Positions 53,535 to 62,103 of a DNA stretch of 64,000 nt are shown in pieces. The notes under the pieces are model-generated. The model saw only the letters and a list, made by a program, of their open reading frames with translations, was not told the DNA's origin and searched no databases. The first letter of the stretch is position 1. Every line of letters begins with the position of its first letter. The DNA comes from HGM11367 sp964600435. GTDB taxonomy: Bacteria; Bacillota; Clostridia; Christensenellales; UBA1242. Location: assembly GCA_964600435.1 (NCBI GenBank), contig CAZRJB010000003.1:1-64000 (forward strand), written 5' to 3'. Position numbers and translations under genes: made by a program.

Positions 53535-54371
53535 TTATTCTAAAATTATTTTTCCTAGTTTACCTTTTCTAAAATCATCAATAATGGCAACACAAGTTCT
53601 ATCATAGTCAAATTCACCACCTTTTAGAAGATAGTGTTTAAACTCAGCAATTTGTTCAATTAATTCTACTGCAGAAGAAGAAGCGTTTTGAATTTTATAT
53701 TTTGACTTTAAGTTTTCTGAATATTTGACTTTGCAAAAATTAATAAATTCTACAGCAAGTTCATTTAAATCAACAACTTCGTTTTTTATTGAACCAATAA
53801 AGGCAAGATTTAATGCTGTTTTTTGATTTGTTATGTTTGGATAAAGTGTTCCTGGAGTATCTAACAATTCAAACCCGTTTTTTAATGACAACCATTGTTT
53901 TCCACGAGTTACACCTGCTTTGTTGCCTGTTATTGCTTTTTTAACCCCACAAAGATTATTAATTAAAGTGCTTTTGCCAGAATTTGGCACCCCCAAAACC
54001 ATTGCTCTTAAATTTATTTTAAAACCTTTTTGCTTATACTTATCTAGTTTTTCTTGACATAGTTTAACCATAAGCGGTTCTATTTGTTTTATTGCACCCG
54101 ATTTTGTGCTATCAAGCATTACAACACTAGATACGTTTGTTGTGTGCTTTTTTATAAACAATTGCAAGTCTGATTCGTTAACCATGTCTGACTTGTTTAA
54201 AACGTATAAAATTGGCTTGCAACCAATAATTTTTATAAATTCTGGGTTTATGCACGAGTTTGGCGCACGAGCATCCAAAACATAGATTATCATATCTACA
54301 TTTTTGGACTCAATTTCCATTTCTCTTAATGCTTTTGTCATATGCCCCGGAAACCAATTTATTTTTGCCAT
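53535..54371 (-). CDS. rbgA: Ribosome biogenesis GTPase RbgA (YlqF)
   Basis: A 278-residue circularly permuted GTPase needed for late 50S assembly. It begins INWFPGHMTKALREM, has G4 VLNKSDM before G1 GVPNSGKSTLINNL, then LLDTPGTLYP (G3), in the permuted order typical of YlqF. A C-terminal helical domain binds rRNA. ATG at 54369-54371 has a GGGGGAG ribosome site. It follows trmD; rplS, which usually lies between them, is absent. Confidence 0.95.
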   Translation of the reverse strand: MAKINWFPGHMTKALREMEIESKNVDMIIYVLDARAPNSCINPEFIKIIGCKPILYVLNKSDMVNESDLQLFIKKHTTNVSSVVMLDSTKSGAIKQIEPLMVKLCQEKLDKYKQKGFKINLRAMVLGVPNSGKSTLINNLCGVKKAITGNKAGVTRGKQWLSLKNGFELLDTPGTLYPNITNQKTALNLAFIGSIKNEVVDLNELAVEFINFCKVKYSENLKSKYKIQNASSSAVELIEQIAEFKHYLLKGGEFDYDRTCVAIIDDFRKGKLGKIILE

Positions 54372-54410
54372 TTTCTCCCCCCATTGTTTAATATATTTGT
54401 TAGTTTTTGA

Positions 54411-55073
54411 TTAATTTAATAAATCAGGCCTGTTTATTTTGGTGATTTCTAGCGATTTTTCTTTTCGCCAAGTTGCAATGTTTGCATGATGACCTGAAAG
54501 CAACACTTCTGGAACACAAAGACCATTAAATTCTTTAGGACGTGTGTATTGAGGATATTCAAGCAAATTGTTTGAAAAGCTTTCTTCACTTAAAGACTCT
54601 TTTGTTATTGCTCCATCCAACAACCTTATAACAGCATCGGAAAGAACCATTGCCGGCAACTCACCACCAGTTAAAACATAATCACCAATAGAAATTTCTT
54701 CATCTATGCAAAGTTCTATAATTCTTTCATCAATACCTTCGTAATGCCCACATACCAAAACCAAGTGTTCGTGTTTGCATAACTCTTGAGCCACTGATTG
54801 CTTAAAAACTTTACCTCTTGGGCTTAAATAGATTACATGCGAGTTTGTAGTTTTTACACTTTGAATTGCATCATATAGCGGTTGTGGTGTCATGACCATT
54901 CCTGCCCCACCACCATATGGCACATCATCTGTTTTTTTGTGAATATCTTTAGAAAAATCTCTTATTTGAATTATGTTAATTTCAACCAGATTTTTGTCTG
55001 TTGCACGTTTTATTATGCTTTCTTTTAAAGGAACAAACATTTCTGGAAACAAAGTTAAAATGTCTAATCGCAT
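54411..55073 (-). CDS. trmD: tRNA (guanine-37 N1)-methyltransferase TrmD
   Basis: A 220-residue SPOUT methyltransferase that prevents +1 frameshifting. MRLDILTLFPEMF, GGGAGMVMTP, YLSPRGKVFKQ, LVCGHYEGIDERI and the SAM knot GDYVLTGGELPAMV are all present. It overlaps rimM by 10 bases, with GAGG before its ATG at 55071-55073. The length is slightly short of 235-250. Confidence 0.97.
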   Translation of the reverse strand: MRLDILTLFPEMFVPLKESIIKRATDKNLVEINIIQIRDFSKDIHKKTDDVPYGGGAGMVMTPQPLYDAIQSVKTTNSHVIYLSPRGKVFKQSVAQELCKHEHLVLVCGHYEGIDERIIELCIDEEISIGDYVLTGGELPAMVLSDAVIRLLDGAITKESLSEESFSNNLLEYPQYTRPKEFNGLCVPEVLLSGHHANIATWRKEKSLEITKINRPDLLN

Positions 55074-55570
55074 ATTTTTGCCTCATCATATTTTTGTTTA
55101 TCAACAACAATTATACCCAAAGTTGTGTTTATTTGTTTAACAACGTCTTTTACAAACGGAACCATGTATTCACGCTTATATTGTTCAATTATTAAAATAT
55201 CTGTTGCTCCAAAATTTTGAACGTCTTTTAAAACACCAATTGTTTCATTGTTTTCAGACACAACATTTAAACCAATCATGTCTGAAATAATGTATTCATC
55301 TTCTGGAACAATAAGTTGATTTCTTAAAACATATATCTTGGAATTTCTAAGCAAATCTGCCTTATCTCTTGAATTTACAGTGTTGAATTTTAAAAACAAA
55401 TAACCAAACCTAAAAGATTTTTTCGCTATTTTTGTAGGGACATCTTTGTTGTTTAAATAAACCTCACTAACACCATTTAATAAACTTTGGTTTTTGTTTT
55501 CTAGTTTGCATTTAACTTCACCTAAAAGGCCTTGTGGCTTTAAAATTGTTGCAATAAGTATTTTTTCCAT
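55064..55570 (-). CDS. rimM: 16S rRNA processing protein RimM
   Basis: A 168-residue 30S maturation factor. The N-terminal domain starts with ILKPQGLLGEVKCKLE, and a PRC-barrel follows (ISDMIGLNVVSENNETIGVL). ATG at 55568-55570 has AAGGAG. It heads the trmD-rbgA-rnhB-yraN run; the rpsP, KH-domain protein and ffh genes that usually precede it are not here. Confidence 0.93.
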   Translation of the reverse strand: MEKILIATILKPQGLLGEVKCKLENKNQSLLNGVSEVYLNNKDVPTKIAKKSFRFGYLFLKFNTVNSRDKADLLRNSKIYVLRNQLIVPEDEYIISDMIGLNVVSENNETIGVLKDVQNFGATDILIIEQYKREYMVPFVKDVVKQINTTLGIIVVDKQKYDEAKICD

Positions 55571-55632
55571 ACAACTCCTTATTTATCAAATTTTATCAAA
55601 ACGTGACCAAAAAATCAAGGCGGATAAAACAT

Positions 55633-56469
55633 TTATAAAAAATTTTGTTCTCTTTGCGAATAAAACAAATATTGCTGTGCATAACCTGACAAATTACCAA
55701 ACTCTTTTAACAAACTCTTTCTTATAATATTTCGATTTGTCTGCATTTCAAAATAGCAACAATAAACCTTTTCAATCCACGTATCAACAGGAAAAACATC
55801 TTGTTTGTAAAAAGCAAAAAGCATTATGCAATCGGCAACCTTTTGCCCAACCCCCATAAGACTAAGTAAAAAGTTATTCAATTCAAGTGTTGACAAATTT
55901 TTTAATTTTTCCAAATCAACATTTTTTAATTGTTTTATTACATTATATAAATATTTTGACCTGTACCCAAGCCCTAACTGTTTAAACTCTTCAATTGTAA
56001 CATTTTCTAATTGTTTAAGAGTTGGAAAAGAAGAATAAGTGCCATTTTTGCAGCCATACTTTTCTCTAAGTGAAAAAAGAATTTTTTGAATTCTTTTAAT
56101 ATTGTTGTTTGCAGAAACAATAAAAGAGATAATTGTTTCAAAAATATCTTGTTTTAAAATGCGAATACCTGCCCCAAATTCGATTGGTTTTTGCATGAAT
56201 GGATGATTATTTATTAATTTACTTTTTATTTCTTCATAGTTTGTTTTTAAGTCAAAAAAATTAACAAAGTATTCCACATTTAAAGTTTCCACAACAACAC
56301 ATTGTTCTTGTTCAAAAACCTTACACATTTTATCAGCCGAATAAACTTCGTAGCAGTTTTTATCTATCTTTTTATACGAAAAAATTTGCCCACACTCCAA
56401 AATGTGTTTTGGGACAAAATCTTTCTTATTGTATATGACAATTCTGTTGTTTTCTATTGTGTATATCAT
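55633..56469 (-). CDS. 8-oxoguanine DNA glycosylase, OGG1 type
   Basis: A 278-residue base-excision repair enzyme. The N-terminal domain has GQIFSYKKIDKNCYEV; the HhH-GPD core has FIVSANNNIKRIQKIL and LMGVGQKVADCIMLFAF. DVFPVDTWIEKVYC carries the catalytic Asp, and the Schiff-base Lys should be in GVGQKVADC. It removes oxidised guanine. ATG at 56467-56469 has only a weak ribosome site. It lies 11 bases after the U32 peptidase. Confidence 0.9.
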   Translation of the reverse strand: MIYTIENNRIVIYNKKDFVPKHILECGQIFSYKKIDKNCYEVYSADKMCKVFEQEQCVVVETLNVEYFVNFFDLKTNYEEIKSKLINNHPFMQKPIEFGAGIRILKQDIFETIISFIVSANNNIKRIQKILFSLREKYGCKNGTYSSFPTLKQLENVTIEEFKQLGLGYRSKYLYNVIKQLKNVDLEKLKNLSTLELNNFLLSLMGVGQKVADCIMLFAFYKQDVFPVDTWIEKVYCCYFEMQTNRNIIRKSLLKEFGNLSGYAQQYLFYSQREQNFL

Positions 56470-56480
56470 TTTAATTCCAA

Positions 56481-57686
56481 TTAAACTTTTTTTCGCAAAA
56501 TATCATATTTTTTTAGTGGCAACGAAGTATACAAATATATTTTTTCTTGAACATTTTTTGCGTCGGTTATGCTCTCTCCTTGCATATTTTCCATTTTTTC
56601 TATTGTTATAAGACTATTAAACGATTCATTTGGTGTTAAAACCTCTAACACATCGCCAACTTTAAAGCGATTTCTTTGCTCAATTAATGCTTTTTCGCCG
56701 TCTGAATCTTCAACAACAATTGCCATAAACTCGTGTGTTTGAACAGGGTAAGAACTCTCTAAACATTCTTTATCTTCTGCACCATAATAAAAACCTGTTG
56801 TGTATTTTCTGTGGCTTGTTTTTATAAGTTCACTCTTTAAAGCTTTAATTTCTTCTTGTGAAATATTTTCAATTTTATCAATTGCTCTTCTATATGCATT
56901 AACAACGTTTGCAACATAATATGGTGACTTCATTCTACCTTCAATTTTAAAACTAAAAACCCCAGCATTTTTAAGTTCGTTTAAGTGTTCAATCATGTTT
57001 AAGTCTTTGCTGTTTAAAATATACGTACCACGTTCGTCTTCTTGAATAGGGAATTTATCATCTTTTCGGTTTTTCTCGCTAATGCAATATTCCCACCTGC
57101 AGGCTTGAACACACTCACCACGGTTTGAATCTCTGCCAGTTAAATAATTTGAAAGCAAACATCTTCCAGAATATGAAATACACATTGCACCATGAACAAA
57201 CGCTTCTAACTCTATGTCTTTTGGAATGTTTTGTCTGATTTTTTTTATTTCTTCAACAGAACATTCACGCGCAAGAACAATTCTTGTTGCACCCAAATTT
57301 TTTAAAACCTTTATAGCATAACTATTTAACACACTCGCTTGTGTTGAAACATGAATGTTTAACTTTGGTGCAACCTGTTTAACAAAACTCATCACACCTA
57401 AATCTGAAACCAAAACAGCATCAACTCCAACTTGTTCTAAAAATTTCAGATAGTCTTTTAGACCGTCAAAATCATTTTCGTGTGCTAAAATGTTTAAGGT
57501 TATATAAACTTTTTTGCCAATGCTATGCGCATATGATGTTGCTTTTTCAATTTCGTCATTATCAAAATTGCCTGCAAATGCCCTTAAACCAAATTTTTTG
57601 CCTGCCATATATACAGCATCTGCTCCATAATTAAAAGCAATTAACATTTTTTCATAATTCCCCGCAGGGGCTAATAATTCAACCAT
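56481..57686 (-). CDS. U32-family peptidase/tRNA- or rRNA-hydroxylation protein
   Basis: A 401-residue U32 protein. It starts VELLAPAGNYEKMLIAFNYG and has the family signature EAFVHGAMCISYSGRCLLSNY, followed by RDSNRGECVQACRW with the cluster-type Cys residues. This group includes TrhP and RlhA, which hydroxylate RNA uridines or cytidines, and collagenase-like proteins. ATG at 57684-57686 follows CGGAGA inside a hairpin arm. It precedes the OGG gene and is downstream of spoIVA. Confidence 0.88.
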   Translation of the reverse strand: MVELLAPAGNYEKMLIAFNYGADAVYMAGKKFGLRAFAGNFDNDEIEKATSYAHSIGKKVYITLNILAHENDFDGLKDYLKFLEQVGVDAVLVSDLGVMSFVKQVAPKLNIHVSTQASVLNSYAIKVLKNLGATRIVLARECSVEEIKKIRQNIPKDIELEAFVHGAMCISYSGRCLLSNYLTGRDSNRGECVQACRWEYCISEKNRKDDKFPIQEDERGTYILNSKDLNMIEHLNELKNAGVFSFKIEGRMKSPYYVANVVNAYRRAIDKIENISQEEIKALKSELIKTSHRKYTTGFYYGAEDKECLESSYPVQTHEFMAIVVEDSDGEKALIEQRNRFKVGDVLEVLTPNESFNSLITIEKMENMQGESITDAKNVQEKIYLYTSLPLKKYDILRKKV

Positions 57687-57688
57687 AA

Positions 57689-57724
57689 AAAATCTCCGTG
57701 ACCTTATTATATCACAGAGATTTT
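57689..57724 (-). terminator. Hairpin after spoIVA containing the U32 gene promoter
   Basis: AAAATCTC-GTGA pairs with TCAC-GAGATTTT (one mismatch), followed by six T and the U32 start codon. It works as a terminator for spoIVA read-through. Its 3' arm contains the U32 ribosome site, and its loop contains TATAAT (57706-57711). Confidence 0.55.
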
Positions 57725-57734
57725 ATTTTTGCAA
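57706..57734 (-). promoter_or_regulatory. Promoter of the U32 peptidase gene inside the hairpin
   Basis: -35 TTGCAA (57729-57734) and extended -10 TGATATAAT (TATAAT at 57706-57711), 17 bases apart on the minus strand. Transcripts start in the 3' half of the hairpin, so they escape it. Confidence 0.7.
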
Positions 57735-57797
57735 TCGTAGTTCAGTATATATTAGAACGGAAAGGTTTATTTAATAATTTTTTTGTTAAATTTTATT

Positions 57798-59273
57798 CTA
57801 TAGCAAGATGCAAATAATTCCACCCTTACCTTCGTTAACAATTCTTCCTAAAGTTTTACGCATTTTACGTTGTGCCTCCGCCGGCATTTGATATACTTTT
57901 GAATGAATACCATCACAAACCAAACTTTGCAAACTTTTTCCAAACATGTTTGTTTGCCAAATTGCATTTGGGTCTTTTTCACATTGTTCATTTAAATAAG
58001 AAACAAGTTCTTCGCTCTGGCTTTGGGTTCCCACCAATGGACTAACCTCTGTTTCCACATCCACAGCCATAATGTGCAAACTTGGTGCATTTGCTTTTAA
58101 TTTAACACCAAATCTTCCGCCTTGTTTTACAATTTGTGGTTCATCTAATTCAATTTCATCCATTCTTGGTTCAACAATTCCATAACCAGTCTGTTTCACT
58201 TGCTCCAAAGCACTAGAAATTTTATCATATTCTTGCTTTGCGTAGGCTAAATCTCTTAAATATGTTACCAGTTCGTAATCATCTCTTATGCAATACCCAC
58301 ATGAGTTTGATAAAACTTTATAAAACAGTCCTTGTTTTGGCATGATATTAAAATATACTGTGCCCTCACCCATTTTTATATTATCTACCGAAATTGGCTC
58401 AAAATCTGAGTTTTCGTTAAAAGCAACTGCAGTTCTATCCACCTGCCCAACCTTTGTTGCATTTTGACCAAATTTTTTTATTTCTTCAACAATATTTTTT
58501 ATTATTTCGTTATCGAATGGAAGCGCTTGCAACCAATCTGGCATTTTTGCCTTTATTGACTTTATTGGAAATTCCAACAAAACTTTGGCAAATATTTGTT
58601 CTATGTCTTCAATTTGCATTTCTTTAACATTTAAAGCTATTGCTGAACAGTTATATTTTTTAGATAAACTATTGGTTAAATTTTGTGTTTCTGAATCATT
58701 TGGATGTGTTGAGTTAACAATTGTAACAAAAGGCTTGCCATGATTTATTAACTCACTTGCAACACGTTCTTCCGCTTCTAGATAACTTGACCTAGGAATG
58801 TCAGAAATTGAACCATCTGTTGTAAGCAAAATTCCAATTGTTGAATGGTCTTCTATAACCTTTTTTGTTCCTATTTCAGCTGCTTCTTCAAAAGGCATTT
58901 CTTTAGTGTCCCAAGGGGTTTTAACAAGTCTTGGTTTTTCGTTTTCTTCATGACCCAAAGCGCCATTAATCATGTAGCCCACGCAATCAATCAATCTAAC
59001 ATTCATTTCTACATTATTTAAATTAATTTTTACTGATTCATTTGGCACAAACTTTGGTTGTGTTGTCATGATTGTTTTGCCTTCTGCACTCTGAGGCAAT
59101 TCATCAACTGCCCTTTCTTTTGAAAATTTATTAACAATGTTTGGAATAACAAGATTTTCCATGAACTTTGTTATAAACATACTTTTACCTGTTCTTACAG
59201 GGCCTACAACACCAACATAAATGTCGCCGCCTGTTCGTTCAGATATCTCTTCGTATATATCATATTTTTCCAT
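57798..59273 (-). CDS. spoIVA: Stage IV sporulation protein A
   Basis: A 491-residue ATPase that polymerises on the forespore as the coat foundation. The Walker A is GPVRTGKSMFI (about residue 24), followed by PQSAEGKTIMTTQPKFVP and LIDCVGYMINGALGHEE, all SpoIVA hallmarks. The C-terminus ends GKGGIICILL. ATG at 59271-59273 has GGAGG upstream. CATAGTATA, a mother-cell sigma-type -10, lies 26 bases before the start codon. Its presence is the clearest evidence that the organism forms endospores. Confidence 0.95.
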   Translation of the reverse strand: MEKYDIYEEISERTGGDIYVGVVGPVRTGKSMFITKFMENLVIPNIVNKFSKERAVDELPQSAEGKTIMTTQPKFVPNESVKINLNNVEMNVRLIDCVGYMINGALGHEENEKPRLVKTPWDTKEMPFEEAAEIGTKKVIEDHSTIGILLTTDGSISDIPRSSYLEAEERVASELINHGKPFVTIVNSTHPNDSETQNLTNSLSKKYNCSAIALNVKEMQIEDIEQIFAKVLLEFPIKSIKAKMPDWLQALPFDNEIIKNIVEEIKKFGQNATKVGQVDRTAVAFNENSDFEPISVDNIKMGEGTVYFNIMPKQGLFYKVLSNSCGYCIRDDYELVTYLRDLAYAKQEYDKISSALEQVKQTGYGIVEPRMDEIELDEPQIVKQGGRFGVKLKANAPSLHIMAVDVETEVSPLVGTQSQSEELVSYLNEQCEKDPNAIWQTNMFGKSLQSLVCDGIHSKVYQMPAEAQRKMRKTLGRIVNEGKGGIICILL

Positions 59274-59298
59274 ACAACCTCCAAATCAAGATTGCTAT

Positions 59299-59306
59299 AT
59301 ACTATG
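59299..59306 (-). promoter_or_regulatory. Sporulation-type -10 element of spoIVA
   Basis: CATAGTAT on the minus strand, continuing as TA, fits both the sigma-E CATA...T and sigma-K CATANNNTA -10. The -35 is unclear. A sigma-E promoter is known for spoIVA in B. subtilis. Confidence 0.4.
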
Positions 59307-59413
59307 TTTGTAAACTTATTTTTATTACAATTAAAACAAATATTTTTTTTAATTTACAAATTGATTGTTTTTTAGAATTTATCTTTTTGAAACAATTTAG
59401 AACAAATTAAAAA

Positions 59414-59440
59414 AATGCATAGAAGTTGTTCCTATGCATT
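59414..59440 (-). terminator. Terminator after the four-gene membrane cluster
   Basis: A perfect 9-pair stem AATGCATAG/CTATGCATT with a 9-base loop and seven T on the minus strand, about 25 bases past the stop at 59463. Confidence 0.8.
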
Positions 59441-59462
59441 GAGAATAAGTTTTAGTAAAAAA

Positions 59463-60602
59463 CTATTTATTATTCTTTTTTGTATCTATGTTTTGTTGCT
59501 TATTTATATTATACTCATTAACAAACCTGCACAATTTTTTTAAATCCACTTCATTTTTCAACTTTAACAATTTTTTTCTTATGCTACCTTTTGTGTTTTC
59601 AATCCAATAATCCCAATATGCTTCACCAGAATTTTTTAAAATGTTTATTGAATAGTTGACTAGTGCCAATTCTTTTGCTTGAGAAGGCTTTAAAGAAATG
59701 TTATTATACAAATCACCCCACAAATAATTTTTAACTTCTTCTTTCTCTTCGTCTGGTGCCATAAAATAATAATATACTTTGTTATATAACTCAATTATTG
59801 AACCAGGTAAGTCTTTTTTTATTTCTTCATCTTTATATGAAAGTTGCCCAGAAATCAATTTTTTTTCTAAACTTATTATTGAAATTTGTTCAATCAAACT
59901 TAAACATTGCATAAGAACCAACAAACTGAGTGGCAAGCACACTAAAATGATCATTCCAATTGGACTAGCACAATAAGAAACCGCTCTTCTAAAAAAAACT
60001 GGTGTGTTTATATATTTGCCAACAACCAAATCTGAAGGAGCCAAAGTTGAATCTGAACTGCCATTGCTTGAACCTTTTGTTTTATAAAATACATTGCCAT
60101 CATTATCCACAAAAATGCCAACAACAGTATGGAAAATAACCGACGCTTTTGCATCCTGGGCTTTTTTTAAGTTTTGTTCACGGTTGTCTTTTGTTTTTTC
60201 TATTGAAGAAATGTCTAATTCTTTTTTAATGTTAGAAGAATCATTGTCAAGCGGAAATGAAGAATTAATATATTTTACAACCAAATGGATGTTTGAATCT
60301 GATTCATGTTTGTTTGAATGCGAATAAAAAGCAATGATGTCACCAAGTTTAACATCTTTTTCATTAACATTTTTTACAATAACTGTGTCACCTTTATAAA
60401 AACCATCATTTTCCATGCTTTTAGATAAAACATTACAAAAAGAATAACCCAAAAATGAAGTAACTTTGTTTTGCTGGCGCTGAACAAGCATAAAAAAACT
60501 TGAACAAAAAGCAACAATCAAAACTGGCCACAATAATATATCGCCAATTTTTCCAATTATAGCATAAAATGAAACTTTATGAGTTTTTTCAATTTTTGAC
60601 AT
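59463..60602 (-). CDS. SipW/S26B-type signal peptidase with long C-terminal domain
   Basis: A 379-residue protein. The first helix (about 16-38) leads to a signal-peptidase fold: VLSKSMENDGFYKGDTVIV holds the catalytic Ser and the GD loop, KLGDIIAFYS and HLVVKY hold the expected His, and FYKTKGSSNGSSD with LVVGKY fits the F.TKGD.N...D pattern. This is the archaeal/SipW subclass with Ser-His rather than Ser-Lys. A second helix (about 205-235) is followed by about 150 charged, helical residues unlike SipW. It is the last of four minus-strand genes for small membrane proteins. The ribosome site is weak (AGG next to ATG). SipW itself processes biofilm proteins, so a specialised secreted substrate is possible; none is seen here. 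Confidence 0.7.
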   Translation of the reverse strand: MSKIEKTHKVSFYAIIGKIGDILLWPVLIVAFCSSFFMLVQRQQNKVTSFLGYSFCNVLSKSMENDGFYKGDTVIVKNVNEKDVKLGDIIAFYSHSNKHESDSNIHLVVKYINSSFPLDNDSSNIKKELDISSIEKTKDNREQNLKKAQDAKASVIFHTVVGIFVDNDGNVFYKTKGSSNGSSDSTLAPSDLVVGKYINTPVFFRRAVSYCASPIGMIILVCLPLSLLVLMQCLSLIEQISIISLEKKLISGQLSYKDEEIKKDLPGSIIELYNKVYYYFMAPDEEKEEVKNYLWGDLYNNISLKPSQAKELALVNYSINILKNSGEAYWDYWIENTKGSIRKKLLKLKNEVDLKKLCRFVNEYNINKQQNIDTKKNNK

Positions 60603-60650
60603 ACCTATATACTACAAAATTTAACAAAATAAAACAAACATTTTTTGAAA

Positions 60651-61202
60651 TTAAATTAAAAAATATAAACTTGAATATTTGGTGCACAGATAATAGCTGT
60701 TGTTTTCTTTTATCAATCCCTTATAAAAGACCATTGCCGATTTAGACACACCATGGTTGTCTATGTAATTAATTTCATAAAAACTATAGCCCAAAATGTT
60801 TAATAATGGATTAATGAAATACATATCGTTTTTTATATAAACAATTGCAATCATAGATAGCACAATAAAAAACACAATTGCCATGCTATACATTTCAATT
60901 TCAAAACTTATAGCAAACAGCACAAACAAAGAAAAATATCCCAAAAAATGCTGGTCGGTTGTGTTCTTTTTGTAAGTAACTTTAACCAGATTTTTTTTAC
61001 AAGATTTAGCATCGTTAAGCATTCTTATTAAAACAAAAACCCCAAAAAACAGCATAAAACTTAAAAGAATAAGCAAGAAACTATTTAAAAAATTCATGCT
61101 CCAATTTTTGTTAACAATTTCAACAATTTCTTTTATTATTAACAATAAAAAAAGTGGCGAAAAAGAAGATAAAAAAAGCCCAATTTGTTTAATTTTTTTC
61201 AT
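60651..61202 (-). CDS. Four-helix membrane protein, KwaA-like
   Basis: A 183-residue protein with four membrane helices: LFLSSFSPLFLLLIIKEIV, NFLNSFLLILLSFMLFFGVFV, YFSLFVLFAISFEIE and SMAIVFFIVLSMIAIVY. A soluble end (YIKNDMYFINPLLNILGYSF, then YKGLIKENNSYYL) follows. This arrangement, with the SxxPL first helix and the NPLL..LGY motif, resembles KwaA, the membrane component of the Kiwa anti-phage system. No KwaB (DUF4868) gene is beside it. The start at 61200-61202 has no good ribosome site. It lies between a small soluble protein gene and the SipW-type peptidase. Confidence 0.45.
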   Translation of the reverse strand: MKKIKQIGLFLSSFSPLFLLLIIKEIVEIVNKNWSMNFLNSFLLILLSFMLFFGVFVLIRMLNDAKSCKKNLVKVTYKKNTTDQHFLGYFSLFVLFAISFEIEMYSMAIVFFIVLSMIAIVYIKNDMYFINPLLNILGYSFYEINYIDNHGVSKSAMVFYKGLIKENNSYYLCTKYSSLYFLI

Positions 61203-61230
61203 ATTATTATTTTAATTTTAAATAAATTTT

Positions 61231-61578
61231 TTATACAGTAAATAAATAATTAATTTGTTGATTATATCTCAAATATATTTTTTTATTTTTAAGCAAAAAA
61301 CACAAAGTAACACTTGAAAAAGCCTCTTCAATTGAGTTTTTTATTCTAAACAAAAACAACTTATCTTCAACATACAAAAAGTCTTTACAACAAAAAAATT
61401 GTGCTTCTAAAGGAAAATAGGTTATTTTGTTTAAGTCTATGCTTCCCTCAAAACCTTTTAGTTCTAAATATTTAAACTTTCCATTTTCAACAACATTGAA
61501 TAAAATTGACGATATTTCTTCAGGAAGTGCATCGTCTTCAAGAATTCCTTCAATCCAATCTTGCAGTTTTTTTATCAT
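61231..61578 (-). CDS. Small hypothetical protein, 115 residues
   Basis: A soluble protein with predicted beta-rich body (FNVVENGKFKYLELKGFEG, then FLYVEDKLFLFRIKNSIEEA). The frame could open 36 bases earlier, but ATG at 61576-61578 overlaps the effector-like gene's stop as ATGA and has AGGGG upstream. That coupling shows it is made together with the Pycsar-effector-like protein. Its function is unknown. Confidence 0.6.
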   Translation of the reverse strand: MIKKLQDWIEGILEDDALPEEISSILFNVVENGKFKYLELKGFEGSIDLNKITYFPLEAQFFCCKDFLYVEDKLFLFRIKNSIEEAFSSVTLCFLLKNKKIYLRYNQQINYLFTV

Positions 61579-62075
61579 GCCACACCCCTTAATAACACAA
61601 TAAAAATTAAACAAATTATGCTTGCAATTAAAAAAATAACAGCAAAATTAAAATATAGAAATTTAATATGTGCAAGTTTTGCCACAGAAATTATTTGTTT
61701 TGCCAAGTGATAGTCCAAGTTGTCCGGTTTATATATTTTGGTGAAATCATATGTTTTTTTTATTGCTTCAATATATGATGACTCGTCATAGCACATTATA
61801 TCTTTATAGTAAATTAAATTTGCATTTGGTTTTAAATGCTTTTGTTTTATTTTTATGCTTCTTGCAACAAGCGCAACAAAACTATAAAAAATCGCGATTA
61901 GTGCAAAAACAATGCTTGCAATTGAAAGAATGTTTTGAACATTATTGCCAGAAAAAAAAGTTGTTGCAAATGCCAAAACCGCACTTGCCAAAGTTAAAAT
62001 TAACGTGTGTTTTGATTCTGCAAATTTAAGGTTATCAAAAACAATACCATATATGTATTTTAAAGTTTGCTTCAT
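61575..62075 (-). CDS. Pycsar-effector-like membrane protein (DUF5706 type)
   Basis: A 166-residue protein. Two N-terminal helices (about 24-42 and 48-68) come after a charged FAESKHTLILTLASA stretch that resembles the D.KA...l opening of Pycsar effector (PycTM, PF18967-type) proteins. A short soluble part (NANLIYYKDIMCYDESSYIEAI, then LAKQIISVAKLAHIKF) matches the family's ...eY...l...qI..ls.i...K pattern. A C-terminal helix follows (about 140-162). In Pycsar, cCMP or cUMP made by a cyclase makes this protein damage the membrane. No cyclase is adjacent; one class III cyclase lies 26 kb away. ATG at 62073-62075 lacks a clear ribosome site. It is first in its cluster, 28 bases after the spoIVFB-like gene. 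Confidence 0.55.
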   Translation of the reverse strand: MKQTLKYIYGIVFDNLKFAESKHTLILTLASAVLAFATTFFSGNNVQNILSIASIVFALIAIFYSFVALVARSIKIKQKHLKPNANLIYYKDIMCYDESSYIEAIKKTYDFTKIYKPDNLDYHLAKQIISVAKLAHIKFLYFNFAVIFLIASIICLIFIVLLRGVA

Positions 62076-62103
62076 GCTTATATGTTTTGCAAAAAATAAT
62101 CAA

